This document shows, piece after piece, positions 1-8,635 of a stretch of DNA of 64,000 nt. The position numbers were made by a program, and so were the translations under genes. Position 1 is the first letter of the stretch. The number at the start of each line of letters is the position of its first letter. Source of the stretch: Pedobacter frigiditerrae (GTDB taxonomy: Bacteria; Bacteroidota; Bacteroidia; Sphingobacteriales; Sphingobacteriaceae). The stretch is from positions 1,116,001-1,180,000 of the forward strand of contig NZ_SJSK01000002.1 in NCBI RefSeq assembly GCF_004331645.1. Direction: 5' to 3'. The notes under the pieces are model-generated. The model saw only the letters and a program-made list of their open reading frames with translations, had not been told where the DNA came from and searched no databases.

Positions 1-691
1 AAACCATAAAAACAGAAGGTTGAAACAGGTTAGCACGCGTACCCAATTTAGTATCCAGGGTTTTTATGCCATGCGTAATTTTACTTTCCTCGGGCTGCAT
101 TTCTTTTGCCCAATCGCCATGGTATTGGGTGAGGTAAAAGGAATTTCCCCTTAAGTAAAGATTGGCTGAAGCAAATTTCTGTAAGGTAACATTTCCTTTC
201 TCGTTATTCTTAATTTCGCTCCATTGCTCAATTACATCTTCATTATAATAGATTTTGTAATAAAGAATGGTTTTCAAATTATACACCGGATCTTTCAATA
301 CAATGCTAGTAATGGCAATATTATCAGATTCCTTTTTTACAGCATGACTGACAAACAAAAGATCCAAAGAATTATTTCCATCGGCATGTGTAACCGTAAT
401 GGCAGGTTCCATTAAATTCCTTGATCCTGACGCAGTATAAGCCGCATCGACAACACCGGTATATTCACTTCCCTGTTTGTATGAACTTACAATATTAATA
501 TAATCGCTTTGCGCAGCAAGCTTTGGTCCATAATAAACCATTGCAATATTTGCCTTTGCATCGACCTGCAGAACCAGGGCATTGTGTTTAGTTTCGATAG
601 GTATAATGGTTTGCGATTTTACTTGCAGCAAGCCTACCATCAGGCCAGAAAATAAGGTAACTGATAATTTCATATTGTATAAGGTTCTCAT
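1..691 (-). CDS. Alpha-galactosidase, GH36-like, N-terminal part (cut by window edge)
   Basis: The reading frame is open on the minus strand from an ATG at 691 (a second in-frame ATG at 673 fits a signal peptide better) to the window edge, so only about 230 N-terminal residues are seen. The N-terminus is a typical signal peptide ending near VKSQT, pointing to the periplasm. The visible part has the features of the GH36 N-terminal beta-sandwich domain (VVDAAYTASGSRNLMEPAI, then YYKIYYNEDVIEQWSEIKN, then QKFASANLYL). The (beta/alpha)8 barrel with the two catalytic aspartates lies outside the window. It follows the GH97 gene by 24 nt in the same direction and is probably the next gene of the PUL operon. 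The family call rests on the N-terminal domain only. Confidence 0.7.
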   Translation of the reverse strand, partial: MRTLYNMKLSVTLFSGLMVGLLQVKSQTIIPIETKHNALVLQVDAKANIAMVYYGPKLAAQSDYINIVSSYKQGSEYTGVVDAAYTASGSRNLMEPAITVTHADGNNSLDLLFVSHAVKKESDNIAITSIVLKDPVYNLKTILYYKIYYNEDVIEQWSEIKNNEKGNVTLQKFASANLYLRGNSFYLTQYHGDWAKEMQPEESKITHGIKTLDTKLGTRANLFQPSVFMV

Positions 692-715
692 TATGGTGTT
701 TGTAATTAAAATAAA

Positions 716-2632
716 CTAGGGATGAATATATAGTGCAAAACCTCCACCCTTAGCCATTTTTACAGGTAAAATTGTTTTATTATTTACCTTTATTGTTTTG
801 TAAAGGTATTCCTCTGCGCTTCCATTTGCGCCAGGTCCATCGATATAAATTTCTGCCTGATATTGTTGCGAGGGCGAAAGAAAAGAAAAATCGATATTAA
901 CCTCTCGTTCATCCCAATTAGTCATACCGCCAACAAACCAATTCTTACCTTTTCTTTTTGCAATTACTATTTGTTCGCCTAACTTGGCCGATAATGCTTT
1001 TTCTTCGTCGAATACAGTAGGTACTGCAGACAAAAACCGCATAACTGTATCTTCTTTCATATACGCTGTTGGCGAATCGGATAACATCGCCAATGGCTGG
1101 TTATATATCACATACATCGCCAGCTCATGACAGCGTGTTCCTTGAGCCGAGGGCAAACCTGGATCTATAGGCTTAAACATTTCTTTAGTTTTATTGCGCA
1201 TGGCTCCCGGCGTGTAATCAAACGGACCAGCCAGCATACGTACAAAAGGGGTTAATACATGTAAATCAGGATTTATGGTATAGTCCCATTTGTTTGATTC
1301 TGCCCCTCGTACTGCTTCATAGTTAACAATATTGGGATAAGTTTTTTCCAAACCCGTAGGTTTGCTGCAACCATGAAAATTGATCATTAACTTTCTTTTG
1401 GCAGCCGCTTTCGCAATAAGCTCAAACCATTTAATCGCCTCTTGATCATCTCTGTCTATAAAATCTACTTTTAACCCTGCCGCCCCTAAAGATTGGATAA
1501 AATCGAGGTTTTTATCTATATCTTTCAGTAAAGTAGTAGCTACACACCATAAAAATACGCCTACATTTTTTGATCTGGCATGGGCAATAACTGCCCTAAT
1601 ATCATTTTTAGGATTAATCCTGGTCAAGTCATAATTGTCAGACCAACCCGCATCAACCATTAAATATTCGAGTTTATTTGCCGCAGCAAAATCAACATAA
1701 TAATTATACAACCTGGTATTTCTATTATCCATCCCCGATGGGATAGCTGCTCCAGGCAATAAAGCATCGTGCCACCATTCCCAAGCAGCTTTTCCGGGTT
1801 TAATCCAACTCGGATCCTTAATTTTAGACGGGGTAGCCAATTCCGTAACCAGGTGATTGGTCAGTAACTGTTTATCATCAGTAGAAATTATCGCAATGCG
1901 CCAGGGATAACTTCTATCACCTGCTGTTTTTGCAATAAAAGGGTATCTATCTTTCACTACGGAAACAAAATTCCCCCAACTTCCCATTACTGTATGTGAT
2001 GGCAACTGCGCCCATTCGCCAATAAAACCTGATTTTTCTGTTTTGATGTACATCCCTGGGTAGTCAAATAAATCTGATTCAGCAATAACCACTTTTACTT
2101 CGTTAGGGTAAGCAAAAAGTGCAGGTGTTGTTGCTCTTTTTCCCAATGGAATGGTTCCTACAGCATTTGATTTGACATACCTACCTTCCCAGGTCGTATA
2201 ATTATCAGTTTCTTGTAATATTGCTGCTGCATTGGGTTTAATGTTAAATGTAGCCGTTTCATTAAGCACTTTTACCGAATCTTTTAAATGGGTAATAAAA
2301 CGATAAGTAAACCCTTCATTATATAACCTAAAAACAACCTTGTATTTTTTGGTAAAGCTTAGCGTTAGCTCATTGTATCTAGCTTTTTTTTGGGTTGAAG
2401 TTTGATTTGGAACAGTATTATTGCCCAAAAGCTCATTTTCTAGTTTAAGGCCAATTGGCGAAAAACCGATAATTTCCTGTTGCTTTAAGGCAATTGAATA
2501 ACCAAGTGTTTTGCCACTGGTAATGTTTGCGCTGATATTTCCATCAGGTGATTTTAAGGTAAATTTACCTTGAGCAAAAGTAGCACTCGCTAAGAAGAAT
2601 AAAATATAAAAAACAGGTAAAAATCGTCTCAT
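716..2632 (-). CDS. GH97 glycoside hydrolase, probably retaining alpha-galactosidase type
   Basis: This 638-residue protein has the usual GH97 length and order: signal peptide (ends near TFAQG), N-terminal beta-sandwich (about residues 20-280), a TIM barrel with AWEWWHDALLPG and MVDAGWSDNYDL, and a C-terminal beta domain. GH97 enzymes cleave alpha-glucosides or alpha-galactosides in the periplasm. In the family, retaining alpha-galactosidases carry an Asp nucleophile where the SusB-type inverting enzymes do not. Here the segment GLKVDFIDRDDQ (Asp near residue 390) fits the retaining type, and VNYEAVRGAE supplies the conserved Glu. The adjacent GH36 and aldose epimerase genes also point to galactose chemistry. 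The ATG overlaps the galM stop by 4 nt (ATGA), so the two genes are translationally coupled. Substrate choice is inference. Confidence 0.85.
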   Translation of the reverse strand: MRRFLPVFYILFFLASATFAQGKFTLKSPDGNISANITSGKTLGYSIALKQQEIIGFSPIGLKLENELLGNNTVPNQTSTQKKARYNELTLSFTKKYKVVFRLYNEGFTYRFITHLKDSVKVLNETATFNIKPNAAAILQETDNYTTWEGRYVKSNAVGTIPLGKRATTPALFAYPNEVKVVIAESDLFDYPGMYIKTEKSGFIGEWAQLPSHTVMGSWGNFVSVVKDRYPFIAKTAGDRSYPWRIAIISTDDKQLLTNHLVTELATPSKIKDPSWIKPGKAAWEWWHDALLPGAAIPSGMDNRNTRLYNYYVDFAAANKLEYLMVDAGWSDNYDLTRINPKNDIRAVIAHARSKNVGVFLWCVATTLLKDIDKNLDFIQSLGAAGLKVDFIDRDDQEAIKWFELIAKAAAKRKLMINFHGCSKPTGLEKTYPNIVNYEAVRGAESNKWDYTINPDLHVLTPFVRMLAGPFDYTPGAMRNKTKEMFKPIDPGLPSAQGTRCHELAMYVIYNQPLAMLSDSPTAYMKEDTVMRFLSAVPTVFDEEKALSAKLGEQIVIAKRKGKNWFVGGMTNWDEREVNIDFSFLSPSQQYQAEIYIDGPGANGSAEEYLYKTIKVNNKTILPVKMAKGGGFALYIHP

Positions 2633-3666
2633 GGTTTTAAGGTATCAAACTTGTAAATAATTTGCTGTTGATAAATTGCTCCTTTTTCTAAGGTTACTTT
2701 TGGAGCAATTTCTTGGTTTGGAGCATCGGGATAATGTTGACATTCCAGGCATATACCATTAAATGCGCTATAGCGTCGACCTTGATGACCAATGCTGGTG
2801 GAGGCTAAAAAATCACCTGTATAAAGTAATACGCCCGGGCTATCGGTAAATACTTGTAACCTTCTTCCTGATGGGGGGTGCAAAAGCTCGGCGGCCAGAT
2901 CAAGTGTCGATGATGTTTTTTCTTTCAGTAAATAATAATTGTTTAATCCACTAACCTCCATACCATTTTGTTGAACAACCTCTGAAATCTGCTGTCCTTT
3001 AAATGTATTTGTTGAGGTTGGTGTAATCTTCCCGGTAGGCAGGTAATCTTTATCCATTTCCAGCATTTTTTCTGATGGAATAGTTAAGCAATGATCAAAA
3101 ATATTCGAGTGCTTGCCACTTAGATTAAAATAAGCATGGTTGGTAAAACTTACTATTGTTTTTTGATTTGATTGAGCCTGGTAAGTAATCAAAACCTCTC
3201 CATAATCTGTTAATTCATACGTTACCGAGCAATGCAAATCGCCCGGAAAACCTCCTTCTCCTTCTGGGCTATATAATGTAAAAATTACCTTCTTATCATC
3301 TGTATGGTAATGGAATATCTTATGACTAAAACCATAAGCGCCACTATGATTAGAGTGGGCTCCATCATTAGTTTGCAAATGAAAGGTTTTACCATCAAGC
3401 ATAAATTTTGCATTTGCAATCCGATTAGCAAAACGACCAATGGTAGCCCCCAGATAATTCGTATCCTTTAGATAGTCTTCTACATTAGAAAACCCTAAAA
3501 CTACATCTGCATATAACCCATTTCTATCTGGTGTAACTACAGATACCAATGTAGCCCCATAGTTGGTAAGCGAAATAGACATCCCCTGCTTATTGGTTAT
3601 TTTTATAAGTTTAACTTCATCTAAGCGATTGATCAAACCATTTTCTTTTATATTAGTAATACTCAT
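2629..3666 (-). CDS. galM: Aldose 1-epimerase (mutarotase)
   Basis: GalM interconverts the alpha and beta anomers of free galactose or glucose. The 345-residue length is normal. The catalytic histidine is seen in FTNHAYFNLSG and the catalytic glutamate in GICLECQHYPDAPNQ; the sugar-binding stretch HSNHSGAYGF is also present. There is no signal peptide, so the enzyme is probably cytoplasmic and acts on sugars released by the periplasmic hydrolases encoded on both sides. Its stop overlaps the start of the GH97 gene by 4 nt. It begins 42 nt downstream of the GH95 stop, so all lie on one leftward transcript. Confidence 0.9.
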   Translation of the reverse strand: MSITNIKENGLINRLDEVKLIKITNKQGMSISLTNYGATLVSVVTPDRNGLYADVVLGFSNVEDYLKDTNYLGATIGRFANRIANAKFMLDGKTFHLQTNDGAHSNHSGAYGFSHKIFHYHTDDKKVIFTLYSPEGEGGFPGDLHCSVTYELTDYGEVLITYQAQSNQKTIVSFTNHAYFNLSGKHSNIFDHCLTIPSEKMLEMDKDYLPTGKITPTSTNTFKGQQISEVVQQNGMEVSGLNNYYLLKEKTSSTLDLAAELLHPPSGRRLQVFTDSPGVLLYTGDFLASTSIGHQGRRYSAFNGICLECQHYPDAPNQEIAPKVTLEKGAIYQQQIIYKFDTLKP

Positions 3667-3708
3667 TATACATAGGGAGATTTTAGGAACAAAAAAATTT
3701 CAATTGTT

Positions 3709-6039
3709 TTAACCTATTTTTTTTAAAGAAACTACAGTAAGTAGTTTACCATTTACCTTAACCTTTACCGAGCTTCCTGCTGGCGAAAAAATCCGGTAAT
3801 CTGTTACTAAACCATTTTTCCAGCTTAAATTCACCGTATAATTACCTCTGGCTTTTAACCCTTTAATGCTTCCATATTTTTTCCATTCATCGGGTATGGC
3901 AGGCAATAGATTAATATATCCTTCATGACTTTGTATCAGCATTTCGGCTATACCTGCTGTGGCACCAAAATTCCCATCGATTTGAAAAGGAGGACCAGCT
4001 GACAATAGATTATCGTACACGCCACCTCCAGCTCCATAATTGATATCGGTTCTTTGGGTTGGTTTTAATAATTCTCTAAAAAGCTTAAATGCCCTATTGC
4101 CATCCCTTAACCTGGCCCAAAACAATAGTTTATAGGCAATTGACCAACTCGGGCCATCATCGCCCCTCACATTTAAGGTCTTTTTAGATGCCTCGGCAAG
4201 ATCCGGAGTCGCATCAACTGTAATTAAAGATGCAGGGTATAAACCATACAAATGGGAAATGTGCCGGTGTTGAGGATCGGTTTCCTTATAATCATCAATC
4301 CATTCCATTATTCGTCCATCTTTAGAAATTCTGCCAGCTGGCGGAAGTTGATTTAATTTATCCTTTAAGGATTTACTTAATGAATCATCCTTGCCCAAGG
4401 TTTTAGCCGCATAAATTACATTTTGAAACAATTCTCTAACAATTTGATTATCAATGGTTGGCCCCATGGTTACATTGGCCGTTTTTCCATTGGGCATATA
4501 AAAGCTATTTTCTGGAGAAACAGACGGAGCAGTCATTAGCCAATTCGTTTTCGGGTCGAAAATTAAAACATTACTATAGAATTGGGCCGATCCTTTAATT
4601 ATGGGATATATTTTCTTTAAATAATTTAAGTCTTTGGTAAAAGCATAATGATCCCAAAGGTTATTGCACAACCATCCCGAACCTGCGTTGGCCACCCCCC
4701 AAGAGGCACTCTCGCCAGGCTCGGTAAAACCCCAAATATTGGTAATCACGTGGGCAATCCAACCCTCAGCATTATAATAAGCTTTGGCTGTTTTTTGTCC
4801 GTTCGGCACTAAATTACCCACCAAATCTGCTAATGGGAGGTTAAGTTCAGATAAGTTTACCACTTCTAAAGGCCAGTGGTTCATTTGCACATTTACATCT
4901 AAATGGTAATCGCCATTCCATGGCGTATGGACTTGATTGGCCCAAAGCCCTTGCAAATTTGGAGGCAAAAGTCCCACACGCGTGCTCGAAATGCTTAAAT
5001 ACCTGCCATACTGAAAAAATAGAGCTGGCAATTGTAAGTCTAATTCAGGGTTTTTATAGTATAAACTTAACCGTTTATCAGTGCTCAGTTGGCTATTTTT
5101 TCCTTCTCCTAAATCAATAGCAAGCCTAGTGAACATCTTTTTAAAAATAGCTTCGTGCTTTAATTTCTCGGCAGCATAGTTTTGTTTGATGGCCTTATTA
5201 AGCAAAGCCTCAGCATTTATCCTAAAATCAGCATCTTTATAACTGGTTTTGGTTGATAGGTAAATGGTTAAAACATCAGCCTTTGTAACCTCAAGTGCAT
5301 TTCCGTTTTCACTTATTTTGCCCCCAGAAACTACCGGAGCCAACATGGTTAGGTACTGCATTCCCTTTCCATCAATGCCATTGTCTAACTGGCCAGAAAG
5401 TAAAATCCTGTTCGCTTTAACCTCGCTAACACCCCGTTCCGGTCGGTCAAGTGCTAATTTGCAATTGATTTGCCCAGGTCGATCTGCAGTTATTCTAATA
5501 ATTGCTACATCTGCGTTAAAACTGGTAAAATATTCTCTTTTGTAAGAAACATTATTCAGCGTAAAATCTGTAGTGGCAATGGCATTATTTAACAAAAGCT
5601 GCCTTTTATATTGTGTTGGAGCATGGTCGTTTCCTTCATAAACGTATTGAATATTTAGGTTACCCAGCATTTGGAAGCAACCCCAATTAGCTCCACCAGA
5701 CCCTTTTCCCTCACACACAAAATTTTTATTAACCAAGTCTTGTGCTTCATCGTTTTTGCCTGCCAAAATCAAATTTCTTATTTCTGGCAAATATTTGCAA
5801 GCTTCGTAGTTATTTGCATCTTGTGGCGCACCAGACCAAAGCGTAATATCATTTAATACGATCTGTTCATCTTTTATGCCGCCATCGGGCATCATCCCTA
5901 ATCTGCCATTACCTAATGGTAAAGTTTCTTCCCACCGACTTGCCGGTTTATCATACCACAATTTAAAAGGTTTTGTTTGTGCAACACTTCGCGATAAACC
6001 AAAAAACAAGATAAGAATAACATAGATAGGTCTGTTCAT
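3709..6039 (-). CDS. GH95 alpha-L-fucosidase / alpha-L-galactosidase
   Basis: GH95 enzymes are inverting exo-glycosidases that remove terminal alpha-1,2-L-fucose or alpha-L-galactose. The protein opens with a signal peptide (MNRPIYVILILFFGLSRSVAQ) followed by the diagnostic FKLWYDKPASRWEETLPLGNGRLG. The paired asparagines that activate the catalytic water are in DVNVQMNHWPLE, the acid Glu in APSVSPENS, and the base Asp in PFQIDGNFGATAG. A longer start at 6060 exists, but the internal ATG at 6039 places the signal peptide at the N-terminus and is preferred. The enzyme should be periplasmic. The 86-nt gap from the preceding lipoprotein gene holds a stem-loop. Fucose and L-galactose specificity cannot be separated by eye. 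Confidence 0.9.
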   Translation of the reverse strand: MNRPIYVILILFFGLSRSVAQTKPFKLWYDKPASRWEETLPLGNGRLGMMPDGGIKDEQIVLNDITLWSGAPQDANNYEACKYLPEIRNLILAGKNDEAQDLVNKNFVCEGKGSGGANWGCFQMLGNLNIQYVYEGNDHAPTQYKRQLLLNNAIATTDFTLNNVSYKREYFTSFNADVAIIRITADRPGQINCKLALDRPERGVSEVKANRILLSGQLDNGIDGKGMQYLTMLAPVVSGGKISENGNALEVTKADVLTIYLSTKTSYKDADFRINAEALLNKAIKQNYAAEKLKHEAIFKKMFTRLAIDLGEGKNSQLSTDKRLSLYYKNPELDLQLPALFFQYGRYLSISSTRVGLLPPNLQGLWANQVHTPWNGDYHLDVNVQMNHWPLEVVNLSELNLPLADLVGNLVPNGQKTAKAYYNAEGWIAHVITNIWGFTEPGESASWGVANAGSGWLCNNLWDHYAFTKDLNYLKKIYPIIKGSAQFYSNVLIFDPKTNWLMTAPSVSPENSFYMPNGKTANVTMGPTIDNQIVRELFQNVIYAAKTLGKDDSLSKSLKDKLNQLPPAGRISKDGRIMEWIDDYKETDPQHRHISHLYGLYPASLITVDATPDLAEASKKTLNVRGDDGPSWSIAYKLLFWARLRDGNRAFKLFRELLKPTQRTDINYGAGGGVYDNLLSAGPPFQIDGNFGATAGIAEMLIQSHEGYINLLPAIPDEWKKYGSIKGLKARGNYTVNLSWKNGLVTDYRIFSPAGSSVKVKVNGKLLTVVSLKKIG

Positions 6040-6082
6040 TTGAAGCAAGGGTATTGGCAATTGAGATTGGATACTTAAAATT

Positions 6083-6114
6083 GCGCTACCTTATTGATGA
6101 TATAATGGTAGCGC
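6083..6114 (-). terminator. Stem-loop between lipoprotein and GH95 genes
   Basis: GCGCTACC (6083-6090) pairs perfectly with GGTAGCGC (6107-6114) across a 16-nt loop. On the transcribed minus strand the stem is followed only by a short U-rich stretch, so it may act as a partial terminator or mRNA-processing/stability element. This would lower expression of the hydrolase genes relative to the SusCD-lipoprotein genes. Confidence 0.45.
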
Positions 6115-6125
6115 AGAAAGATCAG

Positions 6126-7337
6126 TTAGTTACGTTTATAAAAAGTTAATTCGGTTAAATGAAGATAACTTGCACCACCCCAAGTTTGAAGTACCTTAAT
6201 GCGTATGTACCTTACATTTGGAATTGTTGTGGGGAAGATAAATTTTTCGCCAGCTTTGGCAAATGTTTTATCTCCATCGCTTGTTTGTCCGGCAGGTAAA
6301 CCCGATGGTTTAACCGAGGTAAACGTTTGCAATTTTGTCCAGCTATCCCAACTTCCATTTGAATTTGGATTAGTACTGCCCCACACCTCAAACACCTTAA
6401 GATTACCAACATCATATAATGCATTTTCACGTTGCCAAAGCCTAAAATTATCTAATGTAACGGTTTGGCCAAGATCAATGGTAAACCACTGCGGCATACC
6501 TGAGCCTCCAGTATGGAAACCTTGATCTTGCCCTGTAGTATTATCCCACAGGTGTGGTAATATCCAGCCATATTCTGAAGTAATATCTGTTGGGAGATTT
6601 ACTTCCTTAAAAAGAGATTTATCACATTCGGTAATTTTTATGATGGTTGGAAAATCTGAAAATTGAGCTACATTAAATACATCAATTGCGCCGACTTCAG
6701 GAATATAAGAAGAGCGATATTGTATGCCAGTACCTGTTTTATAATTCGGGATAACAATAGAATTATCATTTGCCAATAATTGTCTTTCTTCAATTGCGCC
6801 TAGCGTATTCGTGTAACGTATAGTGGTAGCAACATTCATGGTATCTCTTTTATTAAAGTTTAACTGCAACTTTCCATCAGACAAAAAACTGTAGGGCTCG
6901 CTTGTGTTTATTGCTCTATTAAGCAATGTGGCTATATAAGTTGCGCCAAATACCCTTACGTTATTAATTTCGGTTGCAATAGATTTATTGCCTTCATTAT
7001 CATAAGAAACCACCGAAAAGGAATATACATATTCTTCGAGGTTAGGTACAACAACCCTCACTATATCGCTAGGATTATGTGAAGTAGCTGCTAACTCTAA
7101 TTTGCTAGCGCCATTGTTCCAGGTAATTACATATTTAGTGATACTAGGATCTGGACTAGGATTCCAAAACAACTCGGCTCGCAGATTACCTGTATTATAG
7201 CCAGATTTTGCAATTTTCCCTGAATATTTTATCTCCTTATTATCCAGATAAGTCAAATAATCATCATCGTATTTTTTACAGCCAAAAAAAACAATGGAAA
7301 TAAAACAGATGAAAGTGATATTAAATATAATTTTCAT
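6126..7337 (-). CDS. Surface lipoprotein, DUF4998-like with C-terminal F5/8 type C (discoidin) domain
   Basis: This 403-residue protein has a lipoprotein signal (lipobox near VFFGC, Cys about residue 20) followed by KKYDDDY, typical of surface-exposed Bacteroidota lipoproteins. Residues about 35-130 resemble DUF4998, with an FN3-like region (RAELFWNPSPDPSITKYVITW). The last 160 residues form a discoidin-like carbohydrate-binding domain (PQWFTIDLGQTVTLDNFRLWQR and VRYIRIKVLQTWGGASYLHLTE). Such proteins sit beside SusD and are thought to help bind the glycan at the outer membrane. It lies 28 nt from the previous gene of the operon. No catalytic residues are expected. Confidence 0.75.
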   Translation of the reverse strand: MKIIFNITFICFISIVFFGCKKYDDDYLTYLDNKEIKYSGKIAKSGYNTGNLRAELFWNPSPDPSITKYVITWNNGASKLELAATSHNPSDIVRVVVPNLEEYVYSFSVVSYDNEGNKSIATEINNVRVFGATYIATLLNRAINTSEPYSFLSDGKLQLNFNKRDTMNVATTIRYTNTLGAIEERQLLANDNSIVIPNYKTGTGIQYRSSYIPEVGAIDVFNVAQFSDFPTIIKITECDKSLFKEVNLPTDITSEYGWILPHLWDNTTGQDQGFHTGGSGMPQWFTIDLGQTVTLDNFRLWQRENALYDVGNLKVFEVWGSTNPNSNGSWDSWTKLQTFTSVKPSGLPAGQTSDGDKTFAKAGEKFIFPTTIPNVRYIRIKVLQTWGGASYLHLTELTFYKRN

Positions 7338-7365
7338 GATCTAATTTTTAAATTGAATATTATCC

Positions 7366-8592
7366 CTATAAAGGACTGCCATACATACTTATTTCCATTG
7401 CATTGACATAATCCAAGCCTCCCCACGTTTGTGTGCATTCGTATCTGATATATTTAACAGCCGGTGCAGATTTTGGCATTTCAAAATTAACACCTTTGGC
7501 CACAAAATCTTTATCGGCAGCATTAGCCTGACTTGGCAATAAGCCGGATGGTGGATTTGGAAAAATAAAATTGCCCAAGTTGATCCAATCGCCGGCCACA
7601 GTGCCTTCGGTCGAATTATTTGGCAGGGCTACATCTGCTGGATTATCTTTATTTGATCCCCATAAAGTAAACTTACGGGTATTTTGATAACCATAATAGT
7701 CTGAAGGCCTTTGCCAAACCACAAATCGGCTTATTTTGGCCGTTACCCCCATGCCAAACGTACCGATGGTTTTGGGTGCGCTTAAGGTATGCCATCCCGG
7801 ATCACCTAGATTGCCATCAAAGAAATAACGAAACTCCCAGCCATAGCCAATTGGGGCATCGCTTGATAAATGATAGGTAAAAAATTTGCTTTTATCAAGC
7901 AGGGTCTCAAATAAAGGAGTAACTGTTTTAAATACGGTATCAGAAACATTGCCAAACCTATCCGTTGTAAATACACCAACTTTATGTGGCGTTGGTGGTA
8001 AATTTCTAATAGAAATATCAATAGTATCTGTGCTTACATATTCAGGTTCCTGCTCATCATAAGTTTTTGTGGTTTCGTTATATACAAGTAAATGCATGGA
8101 AAGTGATGCCCTGTTTATATTTAAACCAAAGAAATTAGCTCCTCCAAAATCTGGTGTAATATTGAGCGCCGAATTAATAAGTATATAATTTGGCGTTTTT
8201 GGATGTACTTTTACCACAACAGGATCAGACATTACATTAGCTCGACTAACAGCATATAGAGTAACTTCATAGTCCTTTTCTCTTGCAAAACCATCTACAA
8301 ATATGGTATCGGTATAATAACTTGATTTTGTTTCCCTTATACGATTATCATTTATAGCGTAACGGGCCAAAACATATAAGAGGTTTTTTGAATTGGGCAA
8401 GGTATAGGTAATTCTAGCGGCTCCGTTAATATTCTCTACCTTAACATTGCTTACCACACCAGGTTTTGTCATATCATTAGATACAGCTTCAAAACCATTT
8501 TCTACTTTTTTGCACGAAGCAAACAATATAGTCATCAAAACCATGGCTAATATTAAAAAGACAAGGTTTTTTCTGTAATTAATTTTTTTCAT
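7366..8592 (-). CDS. Surface lipoprotein of the DUF4959/DUF5126/DUF5000 type
   Basis: The 408-residue protein starts with a lipoprotein signal (lipobox ILFASC, Cys about residue 27). The first half is FN3-like (KPGVVSNVKVENINGAARITYTLP), as in DUF4959, followed by a DUF5126-like middle. The C-terminal DUF5000 region is a discoidin relative (VKYIRYECTQTWGGLDYVNAMEISMYG). Its end closely resembles the end of the neighbouring DUF4998-like protein, so the two share a binding-domain type. It is 43 nt downstream of susD and probably forms part of the outer-membrane glycan-capture complex. The ligand is unknown. Confidence 0.75.
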   Translation of the reverse strand: MKKINYRKNLVFLILAMVLMTILFASCKKVENGFEAVSNDMTKPGVVSNVKVENINGAARITYTLPNSKNLLYVLARYAINDNRIRETKSSYYTDTIFVDGFAREKDYEVTLYAVSRANVMSDPVVVKVHPKTPNYILINSALNITPDFGGANFFGLNINRASLSMHLLVYNETTKTYDEQEPEYVSTDTIDISIRNLPPTPHKVGVFTTDRFGNVSDTVFKTVTPLFETLLDKSKFFTYHLSSDAPIGYGWEFRYFFDGNLGDPGWHTLSAPKTIGTFGMGVTAKISRFVVWQRPSDYYGYQNTRKFTLWGSNKDNPADVALPNNSTEGTVAGDWINLGNFIFPNPPSGLLPSQANAADKDFVAKGVNFEMPKSAPAVKYIRYECTQTWGGLDYVNAMEISMYGSPL

Positions 8593-8635
8593 AACATAAT
8601 TTATATTTGAATATTAATCTGCAAATTTTACACGC

